Assembly: GCA_025354075.1 (NCBI GenBank) | Contig: JANXNO010000526.1 | Coordinates: forward strand, 1-6,399 | Direction: 5' to 3' | DNA length: 6,399 bases | Origin: Burkholderiales bacterium | GTDB lineage: Bacteria; Pseudomonadota; Gammaproteobacteria; Burkholderiales; Casimicrobiaceae | Shown: in pieces, positions 1-6,399 of the stretch | Layout: every line of letters begins with the position of its first letter | How positions within the stretch are numbered: position 1 is the first letter of the stretch | Notes under the pieces: model-generated | The model's input: only the letters and a program-made list of their open reading frames with translations | Told to the model about the DNA's origin: nothing | Databases searched by the model: none | Position numbers and translations under genes: made by a program

Positions 1-767
1 GCAAGCGCGATTTGAGCGATGAGGAAATCGAGCTCACTTTGGCGGAACTGAAGATGCCGACGCCTGTCGGTGGCGGTGAGCCTGAAGCGCCGATTGCTGC
101 CATCGCGCTCAAAGTCAAGCGCATCGACCTCGCGGCGCGCACACACATGCAGGCGACTTATCTGCAAAACATTCAGAACCACGACATCACGTTCGGCATC
201 GGCCCGGCGGGCACGGGCAAAACGTATCTCGCGGTGGCCTGCGCGGTGGACGCGTTTGAGCGTGATCTGATCAAGCGCATCGTGCTGGTGCGGCCGGCCG
301 TGGAGGCGGGCGAGCGGCTGGGCTTTTTGCCGGGTGATTTGATCCAGAAGGTCGATCCGTATTTGCGACCGCTGTACGACGCGCTGTTTGAGCTGATGGG
401 CATGGAGAAAACGACCAAGCTCATGGAGCGCGGCACCATTGAAGTGGCGCCGCTCGCGTTCATGCGCGGGCGCACGCTGAACGGTGCGTTCATCATTCTC
501 GACGAGGCGCAAAACACGACGCCCGAGCAGATGAAAATGTTTTTGACGCGTATCGGTTTTGGCACCAAGACAGTGGTGACCGGCGACCCGACGCAGAACG
601 ATTTGCACAAGAATCAGAAGAGCGGTTTGCACGACGCGCAGCACGTGTTGCATGGCGTGCCGGGCATTGCATTCACGCGGTTTACGGCGGTGGACGTGGT
701 GCGTCATCCGCTGGTGCAAAAGATTGTGCAGGCGTATGAGCGGCAGAGCGCGGTGGACAATTCGTGA
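1..767 (+). CDS. phoH: PhoH-like P-loop ATPase (YbeZ family), 5' end outside window
   Basis: Cytosolic P-loop NTPase of the PhoH/YbeZ family, encoded next to YbeY in many bacteria and thought to act with it in RNA metabolism; its exact substrate is unsettled. The frame is open to the left edge (first whole codon at 3), so the gene starts upstream. The TTG at 12 is not a credible start, because the family usually runs about 320-350 residues and only about 254 codons are visible. Counting residues from that TTG, Walker A is GPAGTGKT (64-71, bases 201-224), Walker B is IILDEAQN (161-168), and the GDPTQND motif is at 191-197. The C-terminus [13 protein letters not shown] is typical. The missing part should be the N-terminal domain. 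The TGA stop (765-767) overlaps the ybeY GTG start, so the two are probably co-translated. The family call is very secure. Confidence 0.96.
   Translation, partial: KRDLSDEEIELTLAELKMPTPVGGGEPEAPIAAIALKVKRIDLAARTHMQATYLQNIQNHDITFGIGPAGTGKTYLAVACAVDAFERDLIKRIVLVRPAVEAGERLGFLPGDLIQKVDPYLRPLYDALFELMGMEKTTKLMERGTIEVAPLAFMRGRTLNGAFIILDEAQNTTPEQMKMFLTRIGFGTKTVVTGDPTQNDLHKNQKSGLHDAQHVLHGVPGIAFTRFTAVDVVRHPLVQKIVQAYERQSAVDNS
752..767 (+). promoter_or_regulatory. phoH-ybeY GTGA stop/start overlap with weak ribosome site
   Basis: GTG (764-766) overlaps the phoH TGA (765-767) by four bases, with GGTGGA at 752-757 as a weak ribosome-binding site. The arrangement suggests translational coupling and settles the ybeY start. 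Confidence 0.6.
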
Positions 768-1303
768 CGCTGTCGTTGGCGGTGCAATTTGCGTCAAAGG
801 CGAAGCATGTGCCGGATCGGGCGCCGGTTCGACGGTGGGCGTTGGCTGCGCATGGCACGACTGGCAACGGCGGTAACGCAGTGGTGACGATTCGCTATGT
901 GGACGAGAAGGAAGGCCGCGCGCTGAATCTGGCGTTTCGGCAGAAGGATTACGCGACGAATGTGTTGACGTTTGTGCATGACGAACCGACAGAAATAGGG
1001 TGCGCTCCACGCGCCAAATTGTTAACAACGCAGCCGTCAAGCAAAAGCAAAGCGATGGTGCGCGAGGCGCACCCTATGACAAATTACGCCGCCGACATCG
1101 TCATCTGCGCCCCGGTCATCGCCCGTGAAGCGCGCGATCAGAAGAAGCCTGTTGCCGCGCATCACATCCACATGGTGATCCATGGCATGCTGCATGCTCA
1201 GGGTTTTGATCACGAGGTTGAGGCCGACGCCGCCGCGATGGAAGCCATCGAGATTGCGGTGCTCAAGCGTTTTCGTATAAAAAACCCCTATGAGATCGAG
1301 TAG
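764..1303 (+). CDS. ybeY: YbeY endoribonuclease / rRNA maturation factor with in-frame repeat insert
   Basis: Metal-dependent single-strand endoribonuclease of the UPF0054 family, acting in the cytosol in 16S rRNA 3' end maturation and 70S quality control. The signature metal site [11 protein letters not shown] is at residues 140-150, with H140, H144 and H150 as the zinc ligands. The upstream core [10 protein letters not shown] (61-70) and the strand ADIVICAPV (110-118) are family-typical. The GTG start at 764 overlaps the phoH stop (GTGA), and a weak Shine-Dalgarno-like GGTGGA (752-757) lies six bases before it. The length of 179 residues exceeds the usual 150-155. The excess is residues about 78-105, which coincide with a DNA element bounded by inverted repeats (995-1077). 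They fall in the loop between the two core strands, where family members vary, so the fold and metal site should survive. The reading frame is intact, so I call it a functional gene rather than a pseudogene. Confidence 0.95.
   Translation: MTLSLAVQFASKAKHVPDRAPVRRWALAAHGTTGNGGNAVVTIRYVDEKEGRALNLAFRQKDYATNVLTFVHDEPTEIGCAPRAKLLTTQPSSKSKAMVREAHPMTNYAADIVICAPVIAREARDQKKPVAAHHIHMVIHGMLHAQGFDHEVEADAAAMEAIEIAVLKRFRIKNPYEIE
995..1077. repeat. Palindromic repeat (family A) inserted in frame in ybeY
   Basis: An 83-base element has perfect 11-base terminal inverted repeats, ATAGGGTGCGC (995-1005) and GCGCACCCTAT (1067-1077). Extending the arms to 22 bases (995-1016 and 1056-1077) leaves 18 of 22 matching positions. 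The middle contains a perfect 10-base palindrome, TTGTTAACAA (1019-1028). It is read as ybeY residues 78-105, with no stop in that frame. GACA occurs just outside both ends (988-991 and 1078-1081), a possible but weak trace of a target duplication. No transposase is encoded, so it would be a non-autonomous element. From memory, similar GGGTGCGC repeats are scattered in many proteobacterial genomes, but I cannot confirm the copy number here. Confidence 0.8.
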
Positions 1304-1448
1304 TTTTTGTATGCAACTTTTTGCTGAAACGTCCGTTCCTATTGGGCTTAGACGTGAAATTTAGCGTTTATCGACTCATGCTTAAATTAGCGGCTACCCC
1401 CGATCAAATAAGCGTCTCAGCCAAAAGCTGCTACCAAAAATCCAACTT
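1304..1448 (+). promoter_or_regulatory. AT-richer ybeY-corC spacer, possible corC promoter
   Basis: This 145-base gap is visibly AT-richer than the flanking genes. A weak sigma-70-like pair is TTTAGC (1360-1365) and TAAATT (1383-1388) with a 17-base spacer. Matches to consensus are only partial (3/6 and 4/6), so this is a candidate only. No convincing terminator hairpin follows ybeY, and no Shine-Dalgarno sequence precedes corC. Confidence 0.25.
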
Positions 1449-2279
1449 ATGAGCGAGTCTGAGCCGCGCCCAAAACCGTCGCTGTTTGAGCGCCTGTCCA
1501 CCATGCTGTCCGGCGCACCAGAAGATCGCGACGACCTGCTCGAAATGTTGCGCGATGCACACGAGCGGAAGCTTCTCGATGCCGATGCGCTGTCCATTTT
1601 TGAAGGCGCATTAGAAGTTGCCGACATGACCGTGTCCGACGTCATGGTGCCGCGGTCGCAGATGGACGTGATCGAACTGGCCGACGGCGAGCCCGCCGAA
1701 GTCATCGCCGAAATGGTCAACACGCGACACTCGCGCTACCCCGTGATTGGTGAGAACCGCGATGAAGTGGTTGGCATTTTGCTGGCCAAAGATTTGCTCG
1801 CGTACCTCGTGAACGCAGACGCGTTTTCGCTGCAAGCGGTGCTGCGGCCGCCGGTATTTGTGCCGGAGACGAAGCGCCTGAACGTGCTGCTGCGCGAGTT
1901 TCGATCCATGCGCAATCACATGGCCATCGTGATCGATGAGCACGGCTCCGTCGCGGGCTTGGTCACGCTGGAAGACGTGCTGGAACAAATCGTGGGCGAA
2001 ATCATCGACGAATACGACGATGACGAAGTCGCCGACAACATCGTGGCCGAAACAGCGACTAAATGGCGAATCAAAGCGTCAGTGGAAGTCAGCGCGTTCA
2101 ACGAGAAATTTGGCAGCGCGTTCAGCGACGATGAGTCGGACACCGTTGGCGGACTGATCACGCATCACCTCGCACGCGTGCCGCATCGGGGCGAGTCTGT
2201 GGTGCTGGGTGGGTTCAAATTTTCGGTGCTGCGAGCGGATGGACGACGCGTTTGGTTGATGACTGTGGAGCGGGTTTGA
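1449..2279 (+). CDS. corC: CorC/YbeX-type CBS-pair protein
   Basis: Soluble protein of the CorC/YbeX (HlyC/CorC) family, historically linked to magnesium and cobalt efflux with CorA. More recent work ties YbeX to ribosome metabolism, which fits its place beside ybeY. Its 276 residues are close to the 292 of the E. coli protein. A short N-terminal helical region (1-60) carries the family phrase DRDDLLEMLRDA. A CBS pair follows at about 62-185, with VMVPRSQM (65-72), HSRYPVI (94-100), GILLAKDLL (109-117), and MAIVIDEHGSVAGLVTLEDV (158-177). The C-terminal CorC_HlyC transporter-associated domain is at about 203-275. No membrane segment is visible, so it is not a CNNM-type full transporter. The ATG at 1449 is the only standard start in the frame after the TAA at 1383-1385. 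It lacks a recognisable ribosome site. The family is certain; the physiological role is less so. Confidence 0.95.
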   Translation: MSESEPRPKPSLFERLSTMLSGAPEDRDDLLEMLRDAHERKLLDADALSIFEGALEVADMTVSDVMVPRSQMDVIELADGEPAEVIAEMVNTRHSRYPVIGENRDEVVGILLAKDLLAYLVNADAFSLQAVLRPPVFVPETKRLNVLLREFRSMRNHMAIVIDEHGSVAGLVTLEDVLEQIVGEIIDEYDDDEVADNIVAETATKWRIKASVEVSAFNEKFGSAFSDDESDTVGGLITHHLARVPHRGESVVLGGFKFSVLRADGRRVWLMTVERV

Positions 2280-2326
2280 TTGTTTCATTCGCGCTAGCCT
2301 CGTGCCGCGCGACTTCACTGTTCTGT

Positions 2327-2446
2327 CCCCTCTCCTGCAAGCGGGAGAGGGTTAGGGTGAGGGTGGTCGTTGATGCAAATCCACCGTCGTTCTGCCGCGC
2401 CAAACCACCCTCACCCCCAACCCCTCTCCCGCTTGCCGGAGAGGGG
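2327..2446. repeat. Inverted pair of REP-like repeats (family B) between corC and lnt
   Basis: Arm 1 (2327-2367) and arm 2 (2404-2446) are near-perfect reverse complements over about 41-43 bases, separated by a 36-base centre (2368-2403). Each arm holds its own hairpin, CCCTCTCC facing GGAGAGGG, followed outward by a GGGTGAGGGTGG or CCACCCTCACCCC tail. The layout, two palindromic units facing each other, resembles a BIME built from REP sequences. No run of T follows, so it is not a standard intrinsic terminator, although it could stabilise or pause the transcript. It fills most of the 184-base corC-lnt gap. A single-arm relative, oriented like arm 2, lies inside glyS. Confidence 0.9.
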
Positions 2447-2463
2447 AGTAACGCAAGCGGTTA

Positions 2464-4005
2464 ATGATGATTTCTCTGCTAATCGCCGCCCTCGCAGGCA
2501 GCCTAACCGCCTATCTAAGCTTCGCCCCCATCGGCTGGTGGTGGGTGCCTTACTTGGGCTTCGCCGTGCTCGCCGCATTAGTCACCCGCGCGCCCACCGT
2601 CAAACGCGGTGCACTCACCGGTTTCATCTTCGGCCTCGCCTACTTCCTCGCGGGCGTCGCGTGGGTGCGTGTGAGCATGAACGAATTCGGCGGCATGCCG
2701 CTGCCGCTGGCGTGGTTCTCGGCGTTTTTGTTTTGCGCATTCCTCGCCTTGTACCCGATGCTCGCAGGTGCGTTCACCGCATGGGCGAAGCCGAAAAACC
2801 CGTGGTTCTTTGCGTTTGTGTTTACGTCAGCGTGGACATTTGCCGAGTATTTGCGGGCGCATTTGTTTACCGGGTTTGAGTGGTTGAGTGTGGGGGCGTC
2901 GCAAACGCACATCGTGTCTGCCAAAGGAATCGCGTCCATCTTTGGCGTTTTCGGCGCAACCTTTTATGTGCTGCTGGTTGCGGCTTTGCTCCCCCAAGCC
3001 GTGTCGTTTCTCTGGAGTGCACGAACATCTGGCAACGGTTCAAAGCTCGGTCGCATGTTTGTGCTTCCGGATCGTAAGCAATTTGGCCTTTGGGGTTTGC
3101 TTCTTTTGGTGATCGGCAATGCCTTCCTGAGTGACGTTGGCTACAGTCAAGGCACGGGTCGTGAAGTGCGTGTCTCCCTCCTACAAGGCAACGTGGCCCA
3201 ATCCATGAAGTGGGAGCCCGAAGTCTTCGTGAAGACTTTGCAACTCTACGAAAAACTCGTCACCCAAGCCAAAGGCGAGCTGATCATCCTGCCCGAGACC
3301 GCGCTGCCCACGCCGCTGTCGCGCATTCCGCCTGAATACATTGAACGCTTGCGTGGCATCGCCAACAGCAAAAACGCCAACTTGATCATCGGCGTGCCGG
3401 TGCAGGAAAACGCCAAGTTCTACAACGCAGCCATCTCGCTCGGCGTGGAAGATTCGCAGCAATACCGCAAAGTGCATCTGGTGCCGTTCGGCGAATACAT
3501 GCCGTTGCGCGGGTTGCTGGCGTGGTTCTACGCGAACCTCACCATCCCGATGAGCGATTTTTCCAGCGGCGATGCGCTGCAACCGAACATCAAAGTCAAC
3601 GGCCAATCGCTCGGCCTTTCCATCTGCTATGAAGACGCGTTTGCCCGCGACGTCCACCGCACTTTGCCGGACGCAACGCTGCTGGTGAACATCAGCAATG
3701 ACGCCTGGTTTGGCCAGAGCGCGGCGGCTGAGCAGCATTTGCAGCTCTCGCAAATGCGCGCCATCGAGTTCGCGCGCCCGATGCTGCGCGCCAACAATAC
3801 AGGCATCACCGCCGTCATCGACGAGAAAGGCCGCGTCACGCAACGCCTCGCGCCGTTTACTGAAGGCATCTTGGAGACCACGATTCAAGGCCGCAAAGGT
3901 TCCACGCCGTATTCCGCGTGGGGCGACCTGCCGATACTGCTGATTTGCCTCGCAGGATTAGGCATCGGTGCGGCGCAGCGATTGCGACGCGGGCGCGCAG
4001 AGTAG
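2464..4005 (+). CDS. lnt: Apolipoprotein N-acyltransferase
   Basis: Inner-membrane enzyme that transfers an acyl chain from a phospholipid to the N-terminal cysteine of apolipoproteins, the third step of lipoprotein maturation after Lgt and LspA. Its 513 residues match the family (E. coli 512). The N-terminal half is strongly hydrophobic, with several membrane segments from about residue 3 to 182 and another at about 207-222. The periplasmic nitrilase-type domain spans about 235-475, and a final membrane helix lies at about 488-504. The catalytic triad is visible: E278 in LPETALP, K336 in YRKVHLVPFGEY, and C388 in LSICYED. The conserved WFGQSAAAEQH (415-425) and RANNTGIT (442-449) are also present. 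Starts at 2464 and 2467 are adjacent ATGs. The only purine-rich stretch upstream, GGAGAGGGGAG (2438-2448), belongs to the family B repeat and ends 15 bases before the ATG, which is far for a ribosome site. Confidence 0.97.
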   Translation: MMISLLIAALAGSLTAYLSFAPIGWWWVPYLGFAVLAALVTRAPTVKRGALTGFIFGLAYFLAGVAWVRVSMNEFGGMPLPLAWFSAFLFCAFLALYPMLAGAFTAWAKPKNPWFFAFVFTSAWTFAEYLRAHLFTGFEWLSVGASQTHIVSAKGIASIFGVFGATFYVLLVAALLPQAVSFLWSARTSGNGSKLGRMFVLPDRKQFGLWGLLLLVIGNAFLSDVGYSQGTGREVRVSLLQGNVAQSMKWEPEVFVKTLQLYEKLVTQAKGELIILPETALPTPLSRIPPEYIERLRGIANSKNANLIIGVPVQENAKFYNAAISLGVEDSQQYRKVHLVPFGEYMPLRGLLAWFYANLTIPMSDFSSGDALQPNIKVNGQSLGLSICYEDAFARDVHRTLPDATLLVNISNDAWFGQSAAAEQHLQLSQMRAIEFARPMLRANNTGITAVIDEKGRVTQRLAPFTEGILETTIQGRKGSTPYSAWGDLPILLICLAGLGIGAAQRLRRGRAE

Positions 4006-4051
4006 CGCGGCGCGAAGCCCCGTAAAATTGAGCGAATTCACATTCACTAGC

Positions 4052-4159
4052 CGTCATTCCCGCGAAAGCGGGAATCCAGCACGTGAAACCTTACGGAGCG
4101 TCGCTAGTTGGCGCTTCGCGGGGACTACGCCGCTGGATCCCCGCTTCGCGAGGATGACG
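4052..4159. repeat. MITE-like inverted repeat (family C) between lnt and glyQ
   Basis: A 29-base left arm (4052-4080) and 28-base right arm (4132-4159) are reverse complements with three mismatches and one gap, enclosing a 51-base centre. The left arm contains a perfect hairpin (4056-4075): ATTCCCGC, a GAAA loop, GCGGGAAT. This has the ATTCCC-N8-GGGAAT form described for dRS3 repeats of Neisseria, although the motif recurs in other proteobacteria. No coding sequence lies inside. No T-run follows either hairpin, so I do not call a terminator. It occupies over half of the 205-base lnt-glyQ gap and must lie between lnt and any glyQ-proximal promoter. Confidence 0.88.
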
Positions 4160-4210
4160 TTATAGGTGTGTGCCAATTTTCGTTCACTCGTCCTCGCGCC
4201 CCAGCCACAA

Positions 4211-5158
4211 ATGATCACTTTCCAAGAAGCCATCCTCCGCCTGCAAAACTACTGGAATCAGCAGGGCTGCGCCATCATTCAGCCTTACGACATGGAGGTT
4301 GGTGCCGGTACCTCGCACACGGCAACGTTTTTGCGCGCGCTCGGCCCGGAGCCTTGGCGCGCGGCTTATGTGCAGCCATCGCGTCGCCCGAAGGACGGTC
4401 GCTACGGCGAAAACCCGAATCGTTTGCAGCATTACTACCAGTATCAGGTCGTGTTGAAGCCGTCGCCGCCGAACATTCTCGATCTCTATCTCGGCTCGCT
4501 CACCGCGCTCGGTTTTGACTTGCAGGAGAACGACGTTCGTTTCGTCGAAGACGATTGGGAGAACCCGACGCTCGGTGCCTGGGGACTCGGCTGGGAAGTG
4601 TGGATGAACGGCATGGAAGTCACTCAGTTCACGTACTTCCAGCAAGTCGGCGGCCTGCCGTGCAAGCCGATCACCGGCGAAATCACGTTCGGTCTTGAGC
4701 GCTTGATCATGTATTTGCAGGGCGTGGACAATGTTTACGACCTCGTCTGGACGCAGTGGGAAGAACCATCAGGAACTGCGGGCGCAGTTGGCGAAACACG
4801 AACGTTGTACTACCGTGACGTGTTCCATCAAAACGAAGTGGAGCAATCGACGTACAACTTTGAACACAGCAATGCTGAAGTGCTGTTCCGCCACTTCGGC
4901 GATTACGAGGCACAGGCCAAGCTGCTCATGGAAAAGCAGCTCGCGTTGCCCGCGTATGAACAGGTACTCAAGGCGGCGCACACGTTCAACCTGCTGGACG
5001 CCCGTGGCGCGATCTCGGTGACGGAGCGTGCAGCGTACATGGGACGCATCCGCAATCTGGCGCGCACGGTCGCTGAAAGTTATGTGGCGAGCCGGGAGCG
5101 TTTGGGATTTCCCATGTTGCCGAAATCGATGGCGGTTGCTGCTGAGGCAGCGGTATGA
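4211..5158 (+). CDS. glyQ: Glycyl-tRNA synthetase alpha subunit
   Basis: Catalytic alpha chain of the bacterial alpha2-beta2 glycyl-tRNA synthetase, a cytosolic class II enzyme that activates glycine and charges tRNA-Gly together with GlyS. I chose ATG 4211 (315 residues) because [15 protein letters not shown] aligns with family N-termini (E. coli is 303 residues). An earlier in-frame GTG at 4166 would add 15 unconserved residues. Family motifs, numbered from this ATG, are EVGAGTSH (30-37), [16 protein letters not shown] (56-71), [16 protein letters not shown] (117-132), [10 protein letters not shown] (156-165), [15 protein letters not shown] (206-220) and [20 protein letters not shown] (261-280). 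A stretch after DLVW (about 180-202) is longer than in E. coli and contains a small DNA palindrome. No clear ribosome site precedes the start. It overlaps glyS by four bases. Confidence 0.97.
   Translation: MITFQEAILRLQNYWNQQGCAIIQPYDMEVGAGTSHTATFLRALGPEPWRAAYVQPSRRPKDGRYGENPNRLQHYYQYQVVLKPSPPNILDLYLGSLTALGFDLQENDVRFVEDDWENPTLGAWGLGWEVWMNGMEVTQFTYFQQVGGLPCKPITGEITFGLERLIMYLQGVDNVYDLVWTQWEEPSGTAGAVGETRTLYYRDVFHQNEVEQSTYNFEHSNAEVLFRHFGDYEAQAKLLMEKQLALPAYEQVLKAAHTFNLLDARGAISVTERAAYMGRIRNLARTVAESYVASRERLGFPMLPKSMAVAAEAAV
4774..4789. repeat. Short perfect inverted repeat inside glyQ
   Basis: AACTGCG and CGCAGTT are perfect 7-base arms around a 2-base centre. It falls in the variable, slightly extended stretch of GlyQ after DLVW. 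It may be a chance palindrome or the remnant of a small insertion. Confidence 0.35.
5144..5158 (+). promoter_or_regulatory. glyS ribosome site and ATGA overlap with glyQ
   Basis: GAGG (5144-5147) lies seven bases before the glyS ATG (5155-5157), which overlaps the glyQ TGA (5156-5158). This is a classic coupled arrangement for two subunits made in equal amounts, and it fixes the glyS start. Confidence 0.75.
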
Positions 5159-6399
5159 GTGCCGTGATTTCCAAACCATTGTTGATTGAGCTTTTCATGG
5201 AAGAGTTGCCGCCGAAAGCGCTGAAAAAATTAGGCGAGGCGTTTGCCGCTGGTGTTGAGGCTAGTTTGCGAAGTGACGGAATGTTGGCGCCCGGTGCGTC
5301 GGTTGTTTCTTTCGCTACGCCACGCCGGTTGGGTGTTCGTATTGATGCGGTGTTGTCCGAAGCGCCTGCGAAGGCCGTCAAGGAAAAGTTAATGCCTTTG
5401 GCTGTTGCTAGAGATGTGGCTGGAAATGCTTCAGTCGCGCTGAAGAAAAAGCTTGGTGCTCTCGGGCATGAAGCGCTTGCCACCAGCCCCCTCACCCTGG
5501 CCCTCTCCCGCGAGGGGAGAGGGGACAAAACCGGTGAATCGGAACTGCTAGTTGAGAGCGACGGCAAAGCAGAGTACGTTTATTTGATTGGTTCAGCGCA
5601 GGGCAAGTCCGTATCTGCAGGCGTGCAAACGGCGATTGACGCAACTCTCGCCAAACTGCCGATTCCTAAAGTGATGACGTATCAACTGGCGGACGGCAAA
5701 ACGGACGTGAGTTTCGTGCGTCCGGCGCACGGGCTGGTCGTTTTGCATGGCGATGACGTCATCGCTGCGACGACGCTCGGCCTCGAATCGGGCCGCATTA
5801 CGCACGGTCATCGCTTTCAGGGCGCGAACAATATTGAGCTTGATACAGCGAGTCGTTACGAGGAATTGTTGCGTCAATACGGCAAAGTCGAGCCAATTTT
5901 CGCGACGCGGCGCGACATGATTCTTTCGCAACTGGAAGCGAAGGCGTCGGCATTGGGCGCAACTCTGGGAGCGCCTGCGAGCTACGGCGATTTGCTCGAC
6001 GAAGTGAATTCGCTCGTTGAATGGCCAACGGTTTACGTTTGTCAGTTCGAAGCGGAATTCCTCGCGGTGCCGCAGGAATGCCTGATTCTGACCATGAAGA
6101 CCAATCAGAAATACTTTCCGTTGTTCGATCAGGCGGGCAAGCTTAAGAACCAGTTTCTGATCGTCTCCAACATGGAGCTGGCCGATCCGAAAAAGGTCGT
6201 CGAAGGCAACGAACGTGTGGTGCGTCCGCGACTGGCTGATGCGCGATTCTTCTTCGAGACTGACAAGAAGACCCGACTCGACGCGCGCATTCCAGAACTC
6301 GCCAAGGTTGTCTATCACAATAAACTGGGCACGCTGGGCGAGCGCGTTACGCGCGTGAGCAAACTCGCGGGCGAGATCGCTGTGCTAATTGGCGCAGAC
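5155..6399 (+). CDS. glyS: Glycyl-tRNA synthetase beta subunit, 3' end outside window
   Basis: Beta chain of heterotetrameric glycyl-tRNA synthetase, needed for tRNA-Gly binding and for activity of the alpha chain. The visible 415 codons are open to the window edge; the family is usually about 690-720 residues, so the C-terminal part, including the anticodon-binding region, is missing. Family landmarks are [19 protein letters not shown] (9-27), [11 protein letters not shown] (54-64), [12 protein letters not shown] (167-178), [13 protein letters not shown] (187-199), THGHRF (216-221), LVEWPTVYV (287-295), [12 protein letters not shown] (314-325) and [20 protein letters not shown] (351-370). 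Between [11 protein letters not shown] and [11 protein letters not shown] lies an extra segment. Its core [14 protein letters not shown] (111-124) is not family-like and is encoded by a family B palindromic repeat. The frame continues normally on both sides, so the gene looks functional. Confidence 0.95.
   Translation, partial: MSAVISKPLLIELFMEELPPKALKKLGEAFAAGVEASLRSDGMLAPGASVVSFATPRRLGVRIDAVLSEAPAKAVKEKLMPLAVARDVAGNASVALKKKLGALGHEALATSPLTLALSREGRGDKTGESELLVESDGKAEYVYLIGSAQGKSVSAGVQTAIDATLAKLPIPKVMTYQLADGKTDVSFVRPAHGLVVLHGDDVIAATTLGLESGRITHGHRFQGANNIELDTASRYEELLRQYGKVEPIFATRRDMILSQLEAKASALGATLGAPASYGDLLDEVNSLVEWPTVYVCQFEAEFLAVPQECLILTMKTNQKYFPLFDQAGKLKNQFLIVSNMELADPKKVVEGNERVVRPRLADARFFFETDKKTRLDARIPELAKVVYHNKLGTLGERVTRVSKLAGEIAVLIGAD
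5487..5525. repeat. REP-like repeat (family B), single unit in frame inside glyS
   Basis: A 39-base stretch holds a perfect 9-base stem, CCCTCTCCC (5501-5509) and GGGAGAGGG (5515-5523), around a 5-base loop, with the upstream tail CCCCTCACCCTGG. It matches arm 2 of the corC-lnt inverted pair (2404-2446) in sequence and orientation, differing mainly in the loop. It is translated as [14 protein letters not shown] within GlyS with no stop. Only one arm is present, unlike the intergenic pair. The strong stem would also form in the mRNA within the coding region. Confidence 0.88.

Noticed and set aside
12..14. TTG as the start of phoH
   Set aside because: The frame is open to the window edge, and the family is about 70-100 residues longer at the N-terminus, so the true start is upstream.
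1270..1320. Possible terminator at the end of ybeY (T-run at 1304-1308)
   Set aside because: No convincing GC-rich hairpin precedes the T-run.
2327..2446. Intrinsic terminator between corC and lnt
   Set aside because: The hairpins are strong but no T-run follows on either strand, and the structure is explained as a dispersed repeat.
2370..2879. 169-codon + strand open frame overlapping the repeat and lnt
   Set aside because: It reads the family B repeat and then an out-of-frame part of lnt; the composition is rich in Arg and His, and nothing is recognisable.
3181..3888. 235-codon minus-strand open frame opposite lnt
   Set aside because: Antisense shadow of the nitrilase domain of lnt, rich in Arg, His and Gln, with no recognisable motif.
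4166..4210. GTG at 4166 as the glyQ start
   Set aside because: It would add 15 residues with no family resemblance and begins right beside the family C repeat; ATG 4211 matches family N-termini.
2327..5525. CRISPR-like repeat array
   Set aside because: Copies are few, inverted relative to each other, irregularly spaced, and belong to different families; there are no uniform spacers or cas genes.
5751..5764. Perfect 14-base palindrome CGATGACGTCATCG in glyS
   Set aside because: It encodes ordinary residues (GDDVIA) in a family-typical stretch with no sign of insertion, so it is probably chance.
5593..6318. 241-codon minus-strand open frame opposite glyS
   Set aside because: Antisense shadow of a well-conserved glyS region; no domain is visible.

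Overview
The window is an ordinary bacterial housekeeping cluster on the + strand, in the order phoH/ybeZ (5' end outside the window) - ybeY - corC/ybeX - lnt - glyQ - glyS (3' end outside the window). This order, and protein phrases such as [12 protein letters not shown] in YbeY and [11 protein letters not shown] in GlyS, point to a betaproteobacterium with a moderately GC-rich genome. I cannot name a genus. All six genes are intact where visible and every expected catalytic motif checked is present.

Layout: phoH ends at 767 and overlaps the GTG start of ybeY by 4 bases. A 145-base AT-richer gap separates ybeY from corC (1449-2279). A 184-base gap filled by a large inverted repeat precedes lnt (2464-4005). 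A 205-base gap filled by a second, different inverted repeat precedes glyQ (4211-5158). glyQ overlaps glyS by 4 bases (ATGA), and glyS runs to the window edge.

Functionally, phoH, ybeY, corC and lnt form the conserved ybeZYX-lnt group: a P-loop ATPase partner, the YbeY metal-dependent endoribonuclease of rRNA maturation and ribosome quality control, a cytosolic CBS-pair protein, and the last enzyme of lipoprotein maturation. glyQ and glyS encode the alpha and beta chains of the bacterial heterotetrameric glycyl-tRNA synthetase.

The unusual part is the repeats. Three unrelated palindromic families occur in 6.4 kb. Family A (terminal arms ATAGGGTGCGC / GCGCACCCTAT) lies inside ybeY, in frame, and adds about 28 residues to a family that is usually about 150 residues long. 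Family B (CCCTCTCC...GGAGAGGG) is an inverted pair between corC and lnt and a single copy inside glyS, again in frame, read as [14 protein letters not shown]. Family C (ATTCCC-N8-GGGAAT hairpin in a 108-base inverted repeat) lies between lnt and glyQ. So two essential or near-essential translation genes appear to carry repeat-derived peptide inserts, much as Rickettsia palindromic elements do. I see no CRISPR array, tRNA, rRNA, transposase or defence gene.
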